From: an uncultured Erysipelotrichaceae bacterium
Lineage (GTDB): Bacteria > Bacillota_I > Bacilli_A > RF39 > UBA660
Assembly (NCBI GenBank): GCA_902789425.1
Contig: CADANX010000007.1
Span: 4,957-44,509, forward strand
DNA: 39,553 bases
Direction: 5' to 3'
This document shows positions 1 through 8,283 of this stretch, piece by piece; the first letter of the stretch is position 1; each line of letters opens with the position of its first letter. The notes beneath the pieces are model-generated. The model was not told the origin of the DNA. It ran no database searches and was given only the letters and a program-made list of their open reading frames with translations. The position numbers and the translations under genes are program-made.

Positions 1-734
1 ACTTGATAACCTGTACTTTCTTGATATCTAGTACAAGGCTTTGAGAAATTAAATCTATCTTTTTGCATACCTGTAAATATACTTTTGCCAGATATAGATA
101 AAACAGTTATTAATAAAAGTAATAATACAAATCCAAATCCAGTTAACCTTGCTTTAATAAAGGTAGCAACTGGCGAAATATAAAATAAAAATACTACAAT
201 AGAAAATATTATTAAACCTGTTCCTCCATCTGGTTGTAGTAATGTTAAAAGTGTCATAAATCCACCAATAATTACTGGAATTAAGGCATTTACTGGAAAA
301 ATAGATTTTAATTCATCTAAATTTCTTATATTATATTTATAGTAACATGCCATATGAAGAATAATGGCTACTTTTGCTATTTCACTTGGTTGAACTGCTA
401 CTGGTCCTACATAAAACCATGATTTCGAATTATTTGTTGCAGTACCTGAAACAATTAAAGACATAAGTAAAAATATTATTCCAAAAGAAATAAGATAAGA
501 TGCTAAATACACATATTTATTAAACTTCTTAGGTGGAATTAGAATAATAACTAAACCCGCTATAAAACTAATTATTAATATGGCAAGTTGCTTTGTAAAA
601 TACCTAGTACTTACACCATAAACGATAAATGATTTCATACTTGATGCATCTAAAATCATAAATAATCCAAATAAAAACATAATAATTGTAAGAAGTAATA
701 ATGGTTTATCCATTTTATTTAGCAATCTAATCAT
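1..734 (-). CDS. ftsW: FtsW/RodA-type SEDS peptidoglycan polymerase (3' part outside window)
   Basis: Reading leftward from an ATG at 734 gives an open frame of about 244 codons that runs off the left edge, so the C-terminus is missing. It is a polytopic membrane protein with several long hydrophobic segments. It carries the SEDS-family motifs QPSEIAKVAIIL and QPDGGTGL (family form QPDxGT), then KPCTRYQESTGYQ, which resembles the extracellular loop after the middle helices of FtsW. SEDS proteins polymerise lipid II glycan strands in the membrane together with a class B penicillin-binding protein. I prefer FtsW to RodA because of the GYQ loop, but RodA or SpoVE is not excluded without the C-terminal half. 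An AAGGAGACG-type ribosome site precedes the ATG. Confidence 0.85.
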   Translation of the reverse strand, partial: MIRLLNKMDKPLLLLTIIMFLFGLFMILDASSMKSFIVYGVSTRYFTKQLAILIISFIAGLVIILIPPKKFNKYVYLASYLISFGIIFLLMSLIVSGTATNNSKSWFYVGPVAVQPSEIAKVAIILHMACYYKYNIRNLDELKSIFPVNALIPVIIGGFMTLLTLLQPDGGTGLIIFSIVVFLFYISPVATFIKARLTGFGFVLLLLLITVLSISGKSIFTGMQKDRFNFSKPCTRYQESTGYQ

Positions 735-853
735 ATTTATCGTCTCCTTATAGTAATAATAACATAATCTAAAAAAAATAACTATACATGGGTAAAACAA
801 ATAACATTTTATTTACATTGTTAATAAAATATAATATCAAAGGAGGTATAAGT

Positions 854-1030
854 ATGTATTATTACGGTTATAGCGGCGGATACAATTCATGCTGCAATGG
901 CGGTGGATATCCTTATCCATACCCAGTTTATGGATATAATCAAGGAAACGGTTATGGATCTGCTATTATATTAGTATTATTTATATTACTTGTTATAGTA
1001 ATTGGATCTAGATTTTTCACAAATAACTAA
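854..1030 (+). CDS. YjcZ-like small membrane protein
   Basis: A 58-residue protein. The start is set at the ATG at 854 because AAGGAGG lies just upstream; an in-frame ATG at 788 would add 22 residues without a ribosome site. The first 35 residues are rich in Tyr, Gly and Pro with a Cys pair (YNSCCNGGG), followed by GSAIILVLFILLVIVIGSRF, a single hydrophobic helix. This Gly/Tyr head plus one C-terminal helix is the layout of the YjcZ family of small sporulation-associated membrane proteins in Bacillus. Assignment rests on that layout only. It has its own terminator and lies divergent from the FtsW gene. Confidence 0.6.
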   Translation: MYYYGYSGGYNSCCNGGGYPYPYPVYGYNQGNGYGSAIILVLFILLVIVIGSRFFTNN

Positions 1031-1034
1031 CTTT

Positions 1035-1069
1035 AAACTCTACATTTTAGTAGAGTTTTTACTTTTTTA
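1035..1069 (+). terminator. Intrinsic terminator of the YjcZ-like gene
   Basis: AAACTCTAC and GTAGAGTTT form a 9-bp stem around an ATTTTA loop, followed by a T-rich tract. It starts five bases after the stop codon. Confidence 0.85.
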
Positions 1070-1086
1070 AAAAAATATGTTAAAAT
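1058..1086 (+). promoter_or_regulatory. Candidate promoter of def
   Basis: TTTACT (1058-1063), a 17-bp spacer and TAAAAT (1081-1086) form a reasonable sigma-A promoter overlapping the end of the preceding terminator. The def start codon is 23 bases downstream of the -10 box. Confidence 0.5.
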
Positions 1087-1109
1087 AACCTTGTTTTGAG
1101 GTGGTATTT

Positions 1110-1658
1110 GTGATATTAAGTAAAGACATTATAGATGAATATGATAATAGAATTAGAAAAAAAAGTAAGGAAGTTACTTTTCCACTTGATCCTAAGTATA
1201 AAAAAACTATTGAAGATATAATAGATATGCTTAAAAAAAGTCAAATTGAAGAAGAAGCTGAAAAATATAATTTAAGACCTGGTATGGGGCTTTCAGCAGT
1301 ACAGCTAGGAATACTTCAAAGATTTTTTGTTATAGTATATGAATATGAAGAAGGAAAGTTTGAAACTTACGTCGTAATTAATCCAAAATTAAAATCAGCA
1401 TCTGAAGAAATGATTTATGTTTCTGAAGGTGAAGGCTGTCTTAGCATAAATAGACCTATTGATGGAATTGTAAAAAGACATGCTAGAATTAATGTTGAAT
1501 ATTATGACATGGAAGGAAAAGTACATAATTTAAGATTAAGAGAAGAGTTGTCAATAGTATTTCAACACGAAATGGATCATTTAGATGGAATATTATTCTA
1601 TGATAGAATCGATAAAAATAATCCATATAAAGATGCAGAAAAAATGAGAGGAATTTAA
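1110..1658 (+). CDS. def: Peptide deformylase
   Basis: Removes the formyl group from the N-terminal Met of new proteins; a metal-dependent cytoplasmic enzyme. All three family motifs are present: GMGLSAVQLG (motif 1), EGCLS (motif 2, Cys metal ligand) and QHEMDH (motif 3, HExxH with the two His ligands). The 182-residue length and the insertions before motif 1 and motif 2 fit the longer Gram-positive type. The frame is also open from a GTG at 1101, but that codon sits inside the ribosome site GAGGTGG, so the GTG at 1110 (protein starting MILSKDII) is the better start. Single-gene unit between two terminators. Confidence 0.95.
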   Translation: MILSKDIIDEYDNRIRKKSKEVTFPLDPKYKKTIEDIIDMLKKSQIEEEAEKYNLRPGMGLSAVQLGILQRFFVIVYEYEEGKFETYVVINPKLKSASEEMIYVSEGEGCLSINRPIDGIVKRHARINVEYYDMEGKVHNLRLREELSIVFQHEMDHLDGILFYDRIDKNNPYKDAEKMRGI

Positions 1659-1673
1659 TCCTCTCTTTTTTTT
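1646..1673 (+). terminator. Intrinsic terminator of def
   Basis: GAGAGGA and TCCTCTC pair around ATTTAA and are followed by eight T. The def stop codon lies in the loop. Confidence 0.9.
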
Positions 1674-2364
1674 AATCACAAGTTACTCTAATTTTTCCTG
1701 TTCTATAAAGATACTTATATGCATCCTTTGTAATGAATTCTTTTTCTTTCATTATTTTTAATGCCTTACAATCAAAATCTTTAACAGGCATATCATCTTT
1801 TTGTTTTATTAATTTATTTATTTCATCAAATGTATCTAAGGTTTTTTCTGTTGCATTTGAAACAAATAAAGTTTTACTTAATATAATTGGTCTAATTGTA
1901 GATTCATTGTAAAGTCTTGAATGAAAATTAAACGTTGGAAAAGATAATGAAAATAATACTATAAATGCAATCAAATAAAATTCTACTGCACCAAATATAG
2001 CACCAAGCACTCTAGATGGTATTTCAAGAATTTTTGTTATTTTTATTAAGCTATCTAATATTGAACTTATTCTTAAAATAATAACAAATAATAATTCTAA
2101 AACTGATAATACTAAAAAGAAAGCAATAAGTTCATATACAAGTATATTTAAGACTGTACTGTTTTTCACTACCATATCAAAACTAAAAAATGGCATATGT
2201 TCATACATATAAAGTGAAACAGGATTTTTTAGAATATAAGATAAAACAATTATAACTACAAGACCTATTGTCATAACTCCTTGTTTTATAAATCCCCTGC
2301 TAAAACCTAATACTGCACCAAATAAAATTGAAAATATTATTAATAAATCTAAAATATTAAACAT
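1672..2364 (-). CDS. CvpA-like membrane protein
   Basis: A 230-residue protein with four hydrophobic segments in the first 150 residues and a soluble tail of about 80 residues. The N-terminus (NILDLLIIFSILFGAVLGFSRGF) is typical of the CvpA family: a first helix, then the G-x-x-x-G-x-x-R-G-F turn. CvpA proteins are inner-membrane proteins linked to colicin V export in E. coli and to envelope stress tolerance elsewhere; their biochemical role is not settled. GGAGGT precedes the ATG at 2364. It is convergent with def and divergent from rnhC. Confidence 0.75.
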   Translation of the reverse strand: MFNILDLLIIFSILFGAVLGFSRGFIKQGVMTIGLVVIIVLSYILKNPVSLYMYEHMPFFSFDMVVKNSTVLNILVYELIAFFLVLSVLELLFVIILRISSILDSLIKITKILEIPSRVLGAIFGAVEFYLIAFIVLFSLSFPTFNFHSRLYNESTIRPIILSKTLFVSNATEKTLDTFDEINKLIKQKDDMPVKDFDCKALKIMKEKEFITKDAYKYLYRTGKIRVTCD

Positions 2365-2421
2365 AAGTACCTCCTATTTTTAAATAATTATAGTATATTT
2401 TTAGAAAAAAATAAAGATATA

Positions 2422-2430
2422 TGATAAAAT
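2422..2430 (+). promoter_or_regulatory. Extended -10 promoter candidate of rnhC
   Basis: TGATAAAAT fits an extended -10 box (TG, one base, TAAAAT). No clear -35 box lies 17 bases upstream. The -10 box ends eight bases before the GAGGTG ribosome site. Confidence 0.45.
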
Positions 2431-2450
2431 ATAATTATGAGGTGAAGAAA

Positions 2451-3377
2451 ATGACTATTTCTTTTAAAGTTAGTGATGAAACTAAAGAAAAAATGATTGA
2501 TTATTATAAAGATTTAAAAAGAGAAAAAACTCCCCCATATGCTGTATTTCAAGCAGATGAGGCTGATACTGTTATAACACTTTATGAATCTGGTAAAGTA
2601 GTTTTTCAAGGAGTTAGTGCAGATATCGATGCAAATATTTGGAGAGAAACTGAAAAAATAACTACAGGTAAAGAAGTAATTGAAAATGAAAAGAAAGAAA
2701 AAAAAGAAGATGCTGATAGATTTGATTATTATTTTGTAAATTCTATTGGATCAGATGAAGTTGGTACTGGTGATTACTTTGGTCCAATTATAGTTACTGC
2801 ATCATATGTTAGTAAAGATAATATTTCTTTTCTAGAAGAACTTGGTGTTAGAGATTCAAAAAAAATAACTGATGAAAAAATAATGAAAATTGCAGATGAT
2901 ATTATTAAAAGAATACCACACGAAACATATATATTAACAAATGAAGAATATAATAAAATGCAACAAAACAACTGTAATATGAATAAAATAAAAGCAATAC
3001 TTCATAATAAAGTTTTACTAGGTCTTATGAAAAAAGATAATTATGTTACTGATTATGTTGTAGTTGACCAATTTACTACACCAAGAAGTTATTTTTCATT
3101 TTTAAAAGATGAAAGTAATGTATATAGAAAAATAACATTTACACCAAGAGCTGAAGATAAATGTTTATCTGTTGCTTGTTCATCAATTATAAGTAGATAT
3201 ATTTTCTTAAATAAAATGAAAGAACTTGGAAAAGAATTAAATGTTGATATTCCAAAAGGAGCTAGTGTAATAGTTGATAATGTTGGAAAAGAAATAGTAC
3301 AAAAAAATGGTAAAGAAATATTAAATAAAATTGCTAAAACAAATTTTAAAAACACAGAAAAAATCCTAAATAATTAG
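2451..3377 (+). CDS. rnhC: Ribonuclease HIII
   Basis: Cleaves the RNA strand of RNA-DNA hybrids, for instance at primers and R-loops. The catalytic domain opens with SDEVGTGDYFGP, the DEGxGD-like motif of type 2 RNases H. Further Asp residues of the catalytic set appear in VVVDQF and near the C-terminus (VDNVGKE). The first 90 residues form the N-terminal TBP-like substrate-binding domain that separates HIII from HII, and the total of 308 residues is the usual HIII size. The ATG at 2451 was chosen because GAGGTG ends six bases upstream; the in-frame ATG at 2421 has no ribosome site. A strong terminator overlaps the stop. Confidence 0.93.
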   Translation: MTISFKVSDETKEKMIDYYKDLKREKTPPYAVFQADEADTVITLYESGKVVFQGVSADIDANIWRETEKITTGKEVIENEKKEKKEDADRFDYYFVNSIGSDEVGTGDYFGPIIVTASYVSKDNISFLEELGVRDSKKITDEKIMKIADDIIKRIPHETYILTNEEYNKMQQNNCNMNKIKAILHNKVLLGLMKKDNYVTDYVVVDQFTTPRSYFSFLKDESNVYRKITFTPRAEDKCLSVACSSIISRYIFLNKMKELGKELNVDIPKGASVIVDNVGKEIVQKNGKEILNKIAKTNFKNTEKILNN

Positions 3378-3387
3378 GATTTTTTTA
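3359..3387. terminator. Bidirectional terminator between rnhC and the zinc-ribbon gene
   Basis: AAATCCTAA and TTAGGATTT form a stem around ATAA, with a T-run on the right and an A-run on the left. It can therefore stop transcription of the two convergent genes. Both stop codons lie in or beside it. Confidence 0.85.
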
Positions 3388-5034
3388 ATAACCACAATAA
3401 CTAATATTTGAATAAACTAAATCAACAGAATTATTTGATTCATTTATTTTATAAGCATCACATTTCATATATTCTTTCATTAAGAATAAATATGTTCCAT
3501 TAAAATTCATACCATCAATATCTATATTATTTTTATTAGTTAAATATTCTGTCTGTAATTGAAGATCTTTTGGTGCATTAAAGCTAATACTTTTTATAAC
3601 ACTATTTGTATCAGCATTATAAACTTGAACAGAATTATTATTGTATGTAATAAAATACTTACCTTGTTCACTAACAATTTGCTTTTCATATTCTTTTGAT
3701 TCTTTGCTATTTCTATCATATGTTGCATATCTATTATATGAATAAGCGTAAACCTTATTTTCTACTTCATAATAATTTGAATAAGTATTTTTTAATACAA
3801 CGTTAAAATTATCATCTAATAAATGATTACCATCTTTTTTTGATAAAACAGGAATACCATTACTTTCAACATATTTTCCATCATCTATTACAGTATTCTT
3901 TAATTCCTTATTAGTATTAATATCAATTATAGAATAATATGTATTTTCTAACATACGAACATATTTAGAATTAGGTATATTTGTTGCATTAGTAATAATA
4001 TTATATCTAACAATATACCCTTTTTTATAATATGAAGGATAAAAGAATAACTTATTTCTATTACCAATTTCACTTTCACCTAAATTAACTGTTATTTTTT
4101 TATCTTTTAGTGAATAATAAATAACATCTCCGTCAATAAATTTGTTATTAATAATACCAACTATTTCATTATTATAAACTGCTTTTTCAAATTCATTATA
4201 ACTACCTTTTACTTTAACACTTGTTTTAATTTTTTCATTTGTTTTATAGTTATAAAGAACTACTTTTTTATTATCATTAATTAATACAGTATCATTTTTA
4301 TCATCTTCATTATTTGCCATTTCACAAATTTTACTTTCACATTTATAAATTCCTATTACTTCTTCATCTTCAATCATATCACCAATTACATATGTAGAAA
4401 CATTATATTTTGTTTTTAATTGTAATTTATTTTCTTTTTTTGTAATATAGTACTCCCCTGTTTCACTTATTTCAATTTCTTTTTCTATTTCTTTCTTATT
4501 AATATTTAAAACAGTTTTATTAATATTATTATCATAACCTTTAGTAGCATATTCTTTTCCACATTTTAGATATGTTTTTTGTTTGCTTTGATCCTTCCAT
4601 TCTTTATCTTCTGATATCGTTACATATCCATCACATTTTTTTAATAATCTTTTATCTTTATTATCAATATAATATTTCTTATATCCTTCTTTCTTTAAAA
4701 ACTTTTTTAAATCAGAAACCATTATTACATTATTTTTTGTATAATCCAAAGATACTTCATATTTTCCTTTTTCTTCAGCTTTTATTTTTTCAGTATTCTC
4801 ATAACTATAAGCAACTCTATTTAAATCTAATTCTAAAAATTCATAATCACTATCAAAAACAACAAAATTAGATATTATTAAATCAAATATAGTACCTGAA
4901 AAAGTAAATATTAAACCAACTATTACAATTAATACTATTTGTTTTTTAGATAACTTCTTTAAAGTTTTTGTTCCACAATTTTTACATACATTAGAATTTT
5001 TTTCTAATTCATTTCCGCATTTCTTACATTTCAT
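3385..5034 (-). CDS. Membrane-anchored protein with N-terminal zinc ribbon and large extracytoplasmic domain
   Basis: Not recognised as a named family. Starting at the ATG at 5034 (AGGAG eight bases upstream; a GTG at 5043 overlaps the ribosome site), the 549-residue protein begins with MKCKKCGNELEKNSNVCKNC, a CxxC-x(12)-CxxC zinc ribbon. A basic stretch and one transmembrane helix (about residues 33-55) follow. The remaining 490 residues are hydrophilic, rich in Tyr, Asn, Lys and Thr, with repeated short beta-strand-like units such as YYSLKDKK and YYSIIDINTNKEL, which suggests a beta-propeller-like fold (inference). The zinc ribbon should be cytoplasmic and the large domain outside. The 184-aa membrane protein lies 11 bases upstream on the same strand, so they are probably co-transcribed. 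Confidence 0.6.
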   Translation of the reverse strand: MKCKKCGNELEKNSNVCKNCGTKTLKKLSKKQIVLIVIVGLIFTFSGTIFDLIISNFVVFDSDYEFLELDLNRVAYSYENTEKIKAEEKGKYEVSLDYTKNNVIMVSDLKKFLKKEGYKKYYIDNKDKRLLKKCDGYVTISEDKEWKDQSKQKTYLKCGKEYATKGYDNNINKTVLNINKKEIEKEIEISETGEYYITKKENKLQLKTKYNVSTYVIGDMIEDEEVIGIYKCESKICEMANNEDDKNDTVLINDNKKVVLYNYKTNEKIKTSVKVKGSYNEFEKAVYNNEIVGIINNKFIDGDVIYYSLKDKKITVNLGESEIGNRNKLFFYPSYYKKGYIVRYNIITNATNIPNSKYVRMLENTYYSIIDINTNKELKNTVIDDGKYVESNGIPVLSKKDGNHLLDDNFNVVLKNTYSNYYEVENKVYAYSYNRYATYDRNSKESKEYEKQIVSEQGKYFITYNNNSVQVYNADTNSVIKSISFNAPKDLQLQTEYLTNKNNIDIDGMNFNGTYLFLMKEYMKCDAYKINESNNSVDLVYSNISYCGY

Positions 5035-5045
5035 TTTTATCACTC

Positions 5046-5597
5046 CTATTCAAACATTTCTATTTTCCATACCCCTGAATCTTTTTTAAATATAATATAT
5101 TCTGGATATTTACTTTTTTCACCTACACTATACGACTCATTACTATCTTCATCTGATATTTTTGTTGGTGTATATAATCCTGTTGCAACTGCTGTTTCAT
5201 CATCATACATTCTAAGTGTTAATTTTCTTAAACCTTGATCTGTTGTATTAAATATTGAAGTTAATAATAAAGAACCAGTTGTATCAGTATATAACTTCTC
5301 TACTTCACTTAAACCTTTTTTTGTAAAATATTTACTTAAAGTTTTTTCATCATATTCTAAGTTTTCTCCATTATTAATATAATAAAATGCTTCTTTATAA
5401 ACATCTTTTATATTACTTAAAACTATTTTTTCTTTCTCTTTATCTTTTTCTTTACTTGTTTCTTGTGTTTTTGTATCTAATTCTTTGCAATCATCATCTT
5501 TTGGAGTAGAATTAATAATCAAATATGTACTTAAACCAATAACAGCAAATAGTAAAACTATAACACACGATAATAATACTTTATTATTATTCCCCAT
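5046..5597 (-). CDS. Membrane-anchored protein of unknown function
   Basis: A 183-residue protein with an N-terminal transmembrane anchor (about residues 7-29, rich in Val, Leu and Ile). A charged Lys/Glu linker of about 30 residues follows, then a globular domain of about 125 residues ending KDSGVWKIEMFE. That ending, with its alternating strands, is like that of NTF2-like extracytoplasmic domains, but I cannot name a family. ATG at 5597 was chosen over a TTG at 5600 because AGGAGG is seven bases upstream of the ATG. It lies directly ahead of the zinc-ribbon membrane protein, and the two may act together at the cell surface. Confidence 0.55.
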   Translation of the reverse strand: MGNNNKVLLSCVIVLLFAVIGLSTYLIINSTPKDDDCKELDTKTQETSKEKDKEKEKIVLSNIKDVYKEAFYYINNGENLEYDEKTLSKYFTKKGLSEVEKLYTDTTGSLLLTSIFNTTDQGLRKLTLRMYDDETAVATGLYTPTKISDEDSNESYSVGEKSKYPEYIIFKKDSGVWKIEMFE

Positions 5598-5648
5598 CAA
5601 TATGCCTCCTATTATTTTTATTATATAATCATTTATATAAGAATAATT

Positions 5649-5674
5649 AAAAAAAAGTTACTTTTACAGTAACT
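5649..5674 (-). terminator. Intrinsic terminator after the rhomboid gene
   Basis: On the minus strand AGTTAC and GTAACT pair around TGTAAAA and are followed by seven or more T, a few bases past the rhomboid stop codon. Confidence 0.85.
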
Positions 5675-5680
5675 ATACAT

Positions 5681-6835
5681 TTATCTTAAAAATCCCATAT
5701 AAATCATGAATGCAGTTAATATTATAAATACTATCATACCACTTATTTTTTGAGATCTGTCTTCATCTAAATCAGCACCAAGTGCAAGACTTACTATATA
5801 ACCACCAACAAGCCCACCTATATGAGCTGGAGCACTAATAAATGGTGATAAAAAACTGATAAATAAATTTATTGCAATTGCAGGAATCATTTGATTTAAA
5901 AGTAAATTACCAATATAACCTCTATAATTATATCCAAAGTATACTATTGCACCAAATAATCCAAATATAGCACCTGAAGCACCTACTGATACAATATTTG
6001 ATTTAGTAAATACTACTACAAACAATGAACCCATAATAGCAGATAATAAATATATTAAAATATATTTTTTTCTTCCAAAAAATTGTTCAACTTGTGGTCC
6101 TACTACTAAAAGCGCATACATATTACAAAATATATGATAAAATCCAACATGTAAAAAAGCACTTGTTATTAATCTATAATATTCAGTTGTATTTGATGTA
6201 AGTCCACCAAATCTATAAAGTGTATTACTATCAATAGATGATAAATTATGTGACATTAAGCCAGTAATAATAAATAATAAAATATTAATAAAAACTAATA
6301 TATAAGTTACGATTGGAGTTTCTTTTTTAAACATACTATTTCTTTTCTCACTTTCTCTTATATTTTTTTCACTTATACCATTTGTTATTTTACTTATTAA
6401 TTCCATTCCATCTTCTTTAAATGTCATTGAATTTTTTATATCACTATAATATTTATCAAATAATTCATTGTTAAAAACATCATCTTCATTTTCTATAACA
6501 AGAGTATGATAATTTTTTTCATTATCATTTAATTCATCTAGATTTTCACCTACATTAGTAAGTATTGATAAAGTACTTACACTTAATGATAGCATTCTTC
6601 TTTTTATTTGTGATAATATATGTTTTGTTCTTAAAACATCATAATTATATTGTTCATTATTAAATATGTTTCTTGTTACAATTCTAATTATTCTATACTC
6701 TTCTTTTGGATTTTCAAGCCATATTTCATTATCAACACCATGAATAATTATTGGTGAATAATTCTTTTGAGTAATAAAATAATTTATTAATTTCATAACT
6801 AGAACATCTCTTTCATTATTAATTGAAAATTCCAC
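5681..6835 (-). CDS. Rhomboid-family intramembrane serine protease (GluP/YqgP-like)
   Basis: A 384-residue protein: a soluble N-terminal domain of about 170 residues followed by six or seven transmembrane helices. The catalytic Ser is in SVGASGAIFGLFG (GxSG motif) and the catalytic His is in APAHIGGLVGGY. HxxxN-type residues are seen in the second helix (HVGFYHIFCNMYAL). This is the full rhomboid core, so an active protease that cuts transmembrane segments is likely. The long cytosolic head resembles Bacillus YqgP/GluP. The start is a GTG at 6835 preceded by AGGAGGT. It follows the RluD-type gene by nine bases, so the two form an operon ending at the 5649 terminator. Confidence 0.88.
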   Translation of the reverse strand: MEFSINNERDVLVMKLINYFITQKNYSPIIIHGVDNEIWLENPKEEYRIIRIVTRNIFNNEQYNYDVLRTKHILSQIKRRMLSLSVSTLSILTNVGENLDELNDNEKNYHTLVIENEDDVFNNELFDKYYSDIKNSMTFKEDGMELISKITNGISEKNIRESEKRNSMFKKETPIVTYILVFINILLFIITGLMSHNLSSIDSNTLYRFGGLTSNTTEYYRLITSAFLHVGFYHIFCNMYALLVVGPQVEQFFGRKKYILIYLLSAIMGSLFVVVFTKSNIVSVGASGAIFGLFGAIVYFGYNYRGYIGNLLLNQMIPAIAINLFISFLSPFISAPAHIGGLVGGYIVSLALGADLDEDRSQKISGMIVFIILTAFMIYMGFLR

Positions 6836-6844
6836 AGTTACCTC

Positions 6845-7738
6845 CTAGTCATTTTTATACTTTTCTAATATCTCATAAAATTCTTTTGGAGCATCTACAC
6901 TAAATTCTAAATACTCTTTTGTTTTTGGATCAATAAAACCAATTTTTTTAGCATGAAGCATTTGTCCAAATGATGTAAATTTTTTAGTACCATATACAGG
7001 ATCATTAATAATTGGATGATTAATATATTTCATATGTACTCTTATTTGATGTGTTCTACCAGTTTCAAGTTTACATTCAATTAAAGTAGCATTTTTATAT
7101 CTTTCTAAAACTTTAAAATGTGTTATAGCTTCTTTTGAATTATCAGCTGTTACAGCCATTTTTTTTCTATCTTTACTATCTCTTCCAATTGGAGCATCTA
7201 TTGTACCTGTATCATGATTAATTACACCACTTACAAGTGCAATATAAGTTCTATTTAATGTTTTATCTTTTAATTGTTTTGCTAAAAAATTATGTGCATC
7301 ATCATTTTTTGCAACTACTAAAAGTCCACTAGTATCTTTATCTATTCTATGTACTATTCCTGGTCTAAATTCACCATTAATGTTACTTAATTCTTTTCCA
7401 TAATATAAAAGTCCATTAACAAGTGTCCCATGTAAATTACCAATGGATGGATGAACTACAACACCACTTGGTTTATTAATAACTATTACATCTTCATTTT
7501 CAAATACTATATCAAGATCCATTTTTTCTGGAATTACATCCATTTCTTCTTCAACTACATTAATAGTAATCTCATCATTTAAATTTACTTTATAAGAATT
7601 TTTAATTTTCTTTCCATTAACTAAAATATTTTCAGTATCAATTAATTTTTGAATTTTAGCTCTTGTTAAATTTATATCTAAAGAAGAAAGATAACTATCT
7701 ATTCTTTTTCCTTCTACATCTGAAATAATTTTTTCCAT
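6845..7738 (-). CDS. rluD: RluD-type 23S rRNA pseudouridine synthase
   Basis: Converts uridines to pseudouridine in RNA; RluD-family members act on 23S rRNA or tRNA. The N-terminal 80 residues are an S4 RNA-binding domain (RIDSYLSSLDINLTRAKIQK). The catalytic motif HRIDKDTSGLLVVAK carries the essential Asp, and VVHPS, the GRTHQIRVH motif and the closing LHA motif (QMLHAKKIGF) are all present. The 297-residue length is standard. Substrate position cannot be told from sequence, so the symbol means the RluD family broadly. It has its own extended -10 element at 7772 and is followed closely by the rhomboid gene. Confidence 0.9.
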   Translation of the reverse strand: MEKIISDVEGKRIDSYLSSLDINLTRAKIQKLIDTENILVNGKKIKNSYKVNLNDEITINVVEEEMDVIPEKMDLDIVFENEDVIVINKPSGVVVHPSIGNLHGTLVNGLLYYGKELSNINGEFRPGIVHRIDKDTSGLLVVAKNDDAHNFLAKQLKDKTLNRTYIALVSGVINHDTGTIDAPIGRDSKDRKKMAVTADNSKEAITHFKVLERYKNATLIECKLETGRTHQIRVHMKYINHPIINDPVYGTKKFTSFGQMLHAKKIGFIDPKTKEYLEFSVDAPKEFYEILEKYKND

Positions 7739-7771
7739 TTTATCACATCCAAAACTTGTTATAATATAAGT

Positions 7772-7780
7772 ATTATATCA
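7772..7780 (-). promoter_or_regulatory. Extended -10 promoter of rluD
   Basis: Minus strand TGATATAAT, an extended -10 box within the element AATTTATGATATAAT that also precedes lspA and polA. The -35 region is weak. Confidence 0.55.
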
Positions 7781-7806
7781 TAAATTACTTAAACTTAAAA
7801 CTAACC

Positions 7807-8247
7807 CTATTCTTTTTGAAATAGGATTAGTAAAAAAGCTGATACAACTATTGCAATATCCGCTATATTAAATATTGCAAAATTATAATTAAAAATTTGA
7901 AAATCAAAATAATCTATAACATAATTTAAAAATACTCTATCTATTAAATTACCAATTATACCTCCTATAAAAAGACCATAAGAAATATAATCTAGTTTAG
8001 TAAACATTACTTTTTTCTTTAATGCATAAAAAATTATAGATAAAATTATTATAGATATTATTATAATAAAAAATTGTTTACCATAAAATATAGAAAAGGC
8101 TGCACCTTCATTTTGACAATATGTTAAATAAAAGAAATTTTTTATAATAGTGTATCTTACATTTAATTTTAAAAAAATAGACACTAACACTTTTACTATT
8201 CTATCAATAATAATTGTTATTAAAGAAATTATAGATATTTTTTTCAT
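7807..8247 (-). CDS. lspA: Prolipoprotein signal peptidase (signal peptidase II)
   Basis: Cleaves the signal peptide of lipid-modified prolipoproteins in the membrane. The protein is about 146 residues with four hydrophobic helices. The two catalytic Asp residues are in GNLIDRVF and FNIADIAI, the family C and D motifs. NEGAAFS matches the conserved Asn-Ala-Gly-Ala-Ala-Phe motif with a Glu-Gly variation. The ATG at 8247 is preferred because the GTG at 8256 lies inside the AGGTG ribosome site. A possible substrate in this window is the LSAC-type lipoprotein at 23828-24940. Confidence 0.92.
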   Translation of the reverse strand: MKKISIISLITIIIDRIVKVLVSIFLKLNVRYTIIKNFFYLTYCQNEGAAFSIFYGKQFFIIIISIIILSIIFYALKKKVMFTKLDYISYGLFIGGIIGNLIDRVFLNYVIDYFDFQIFNYNFAIFNIADIAIVVSAFLLILFQKE

Positions 8248-8263
8248 TTTTTTCACCTATTAA

Positions 8264-8272
8264 ATTATATCA
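8264..8272 (-). promoter_or_regulatory. Extended -10 promoter of lspA
   Basis: Minus strand TGATATAAT, identical to the polA and rluD elements, only five bases upstream of the AGGTG ribosome site. Transcription would begin at or next to the Shine-Dalgarno sequence. Confidence 0.5.
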
Positions 8273-8283
8273 TAAATTATTAT

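Noticed and set aside
4572-4871. Plus-strand open frame of 99 codons rich in Leu, Ile and Phe
   Set aside because: Antisense shadow of the zinc-ribbon membrane protein; no ribosome site and unnatural composition.
7801-7830. CCTATT/AATAGG inverted repeat at the end of lspA as a terminator
   Set aside because: Short stem with no good T-run; support is too weak to list.
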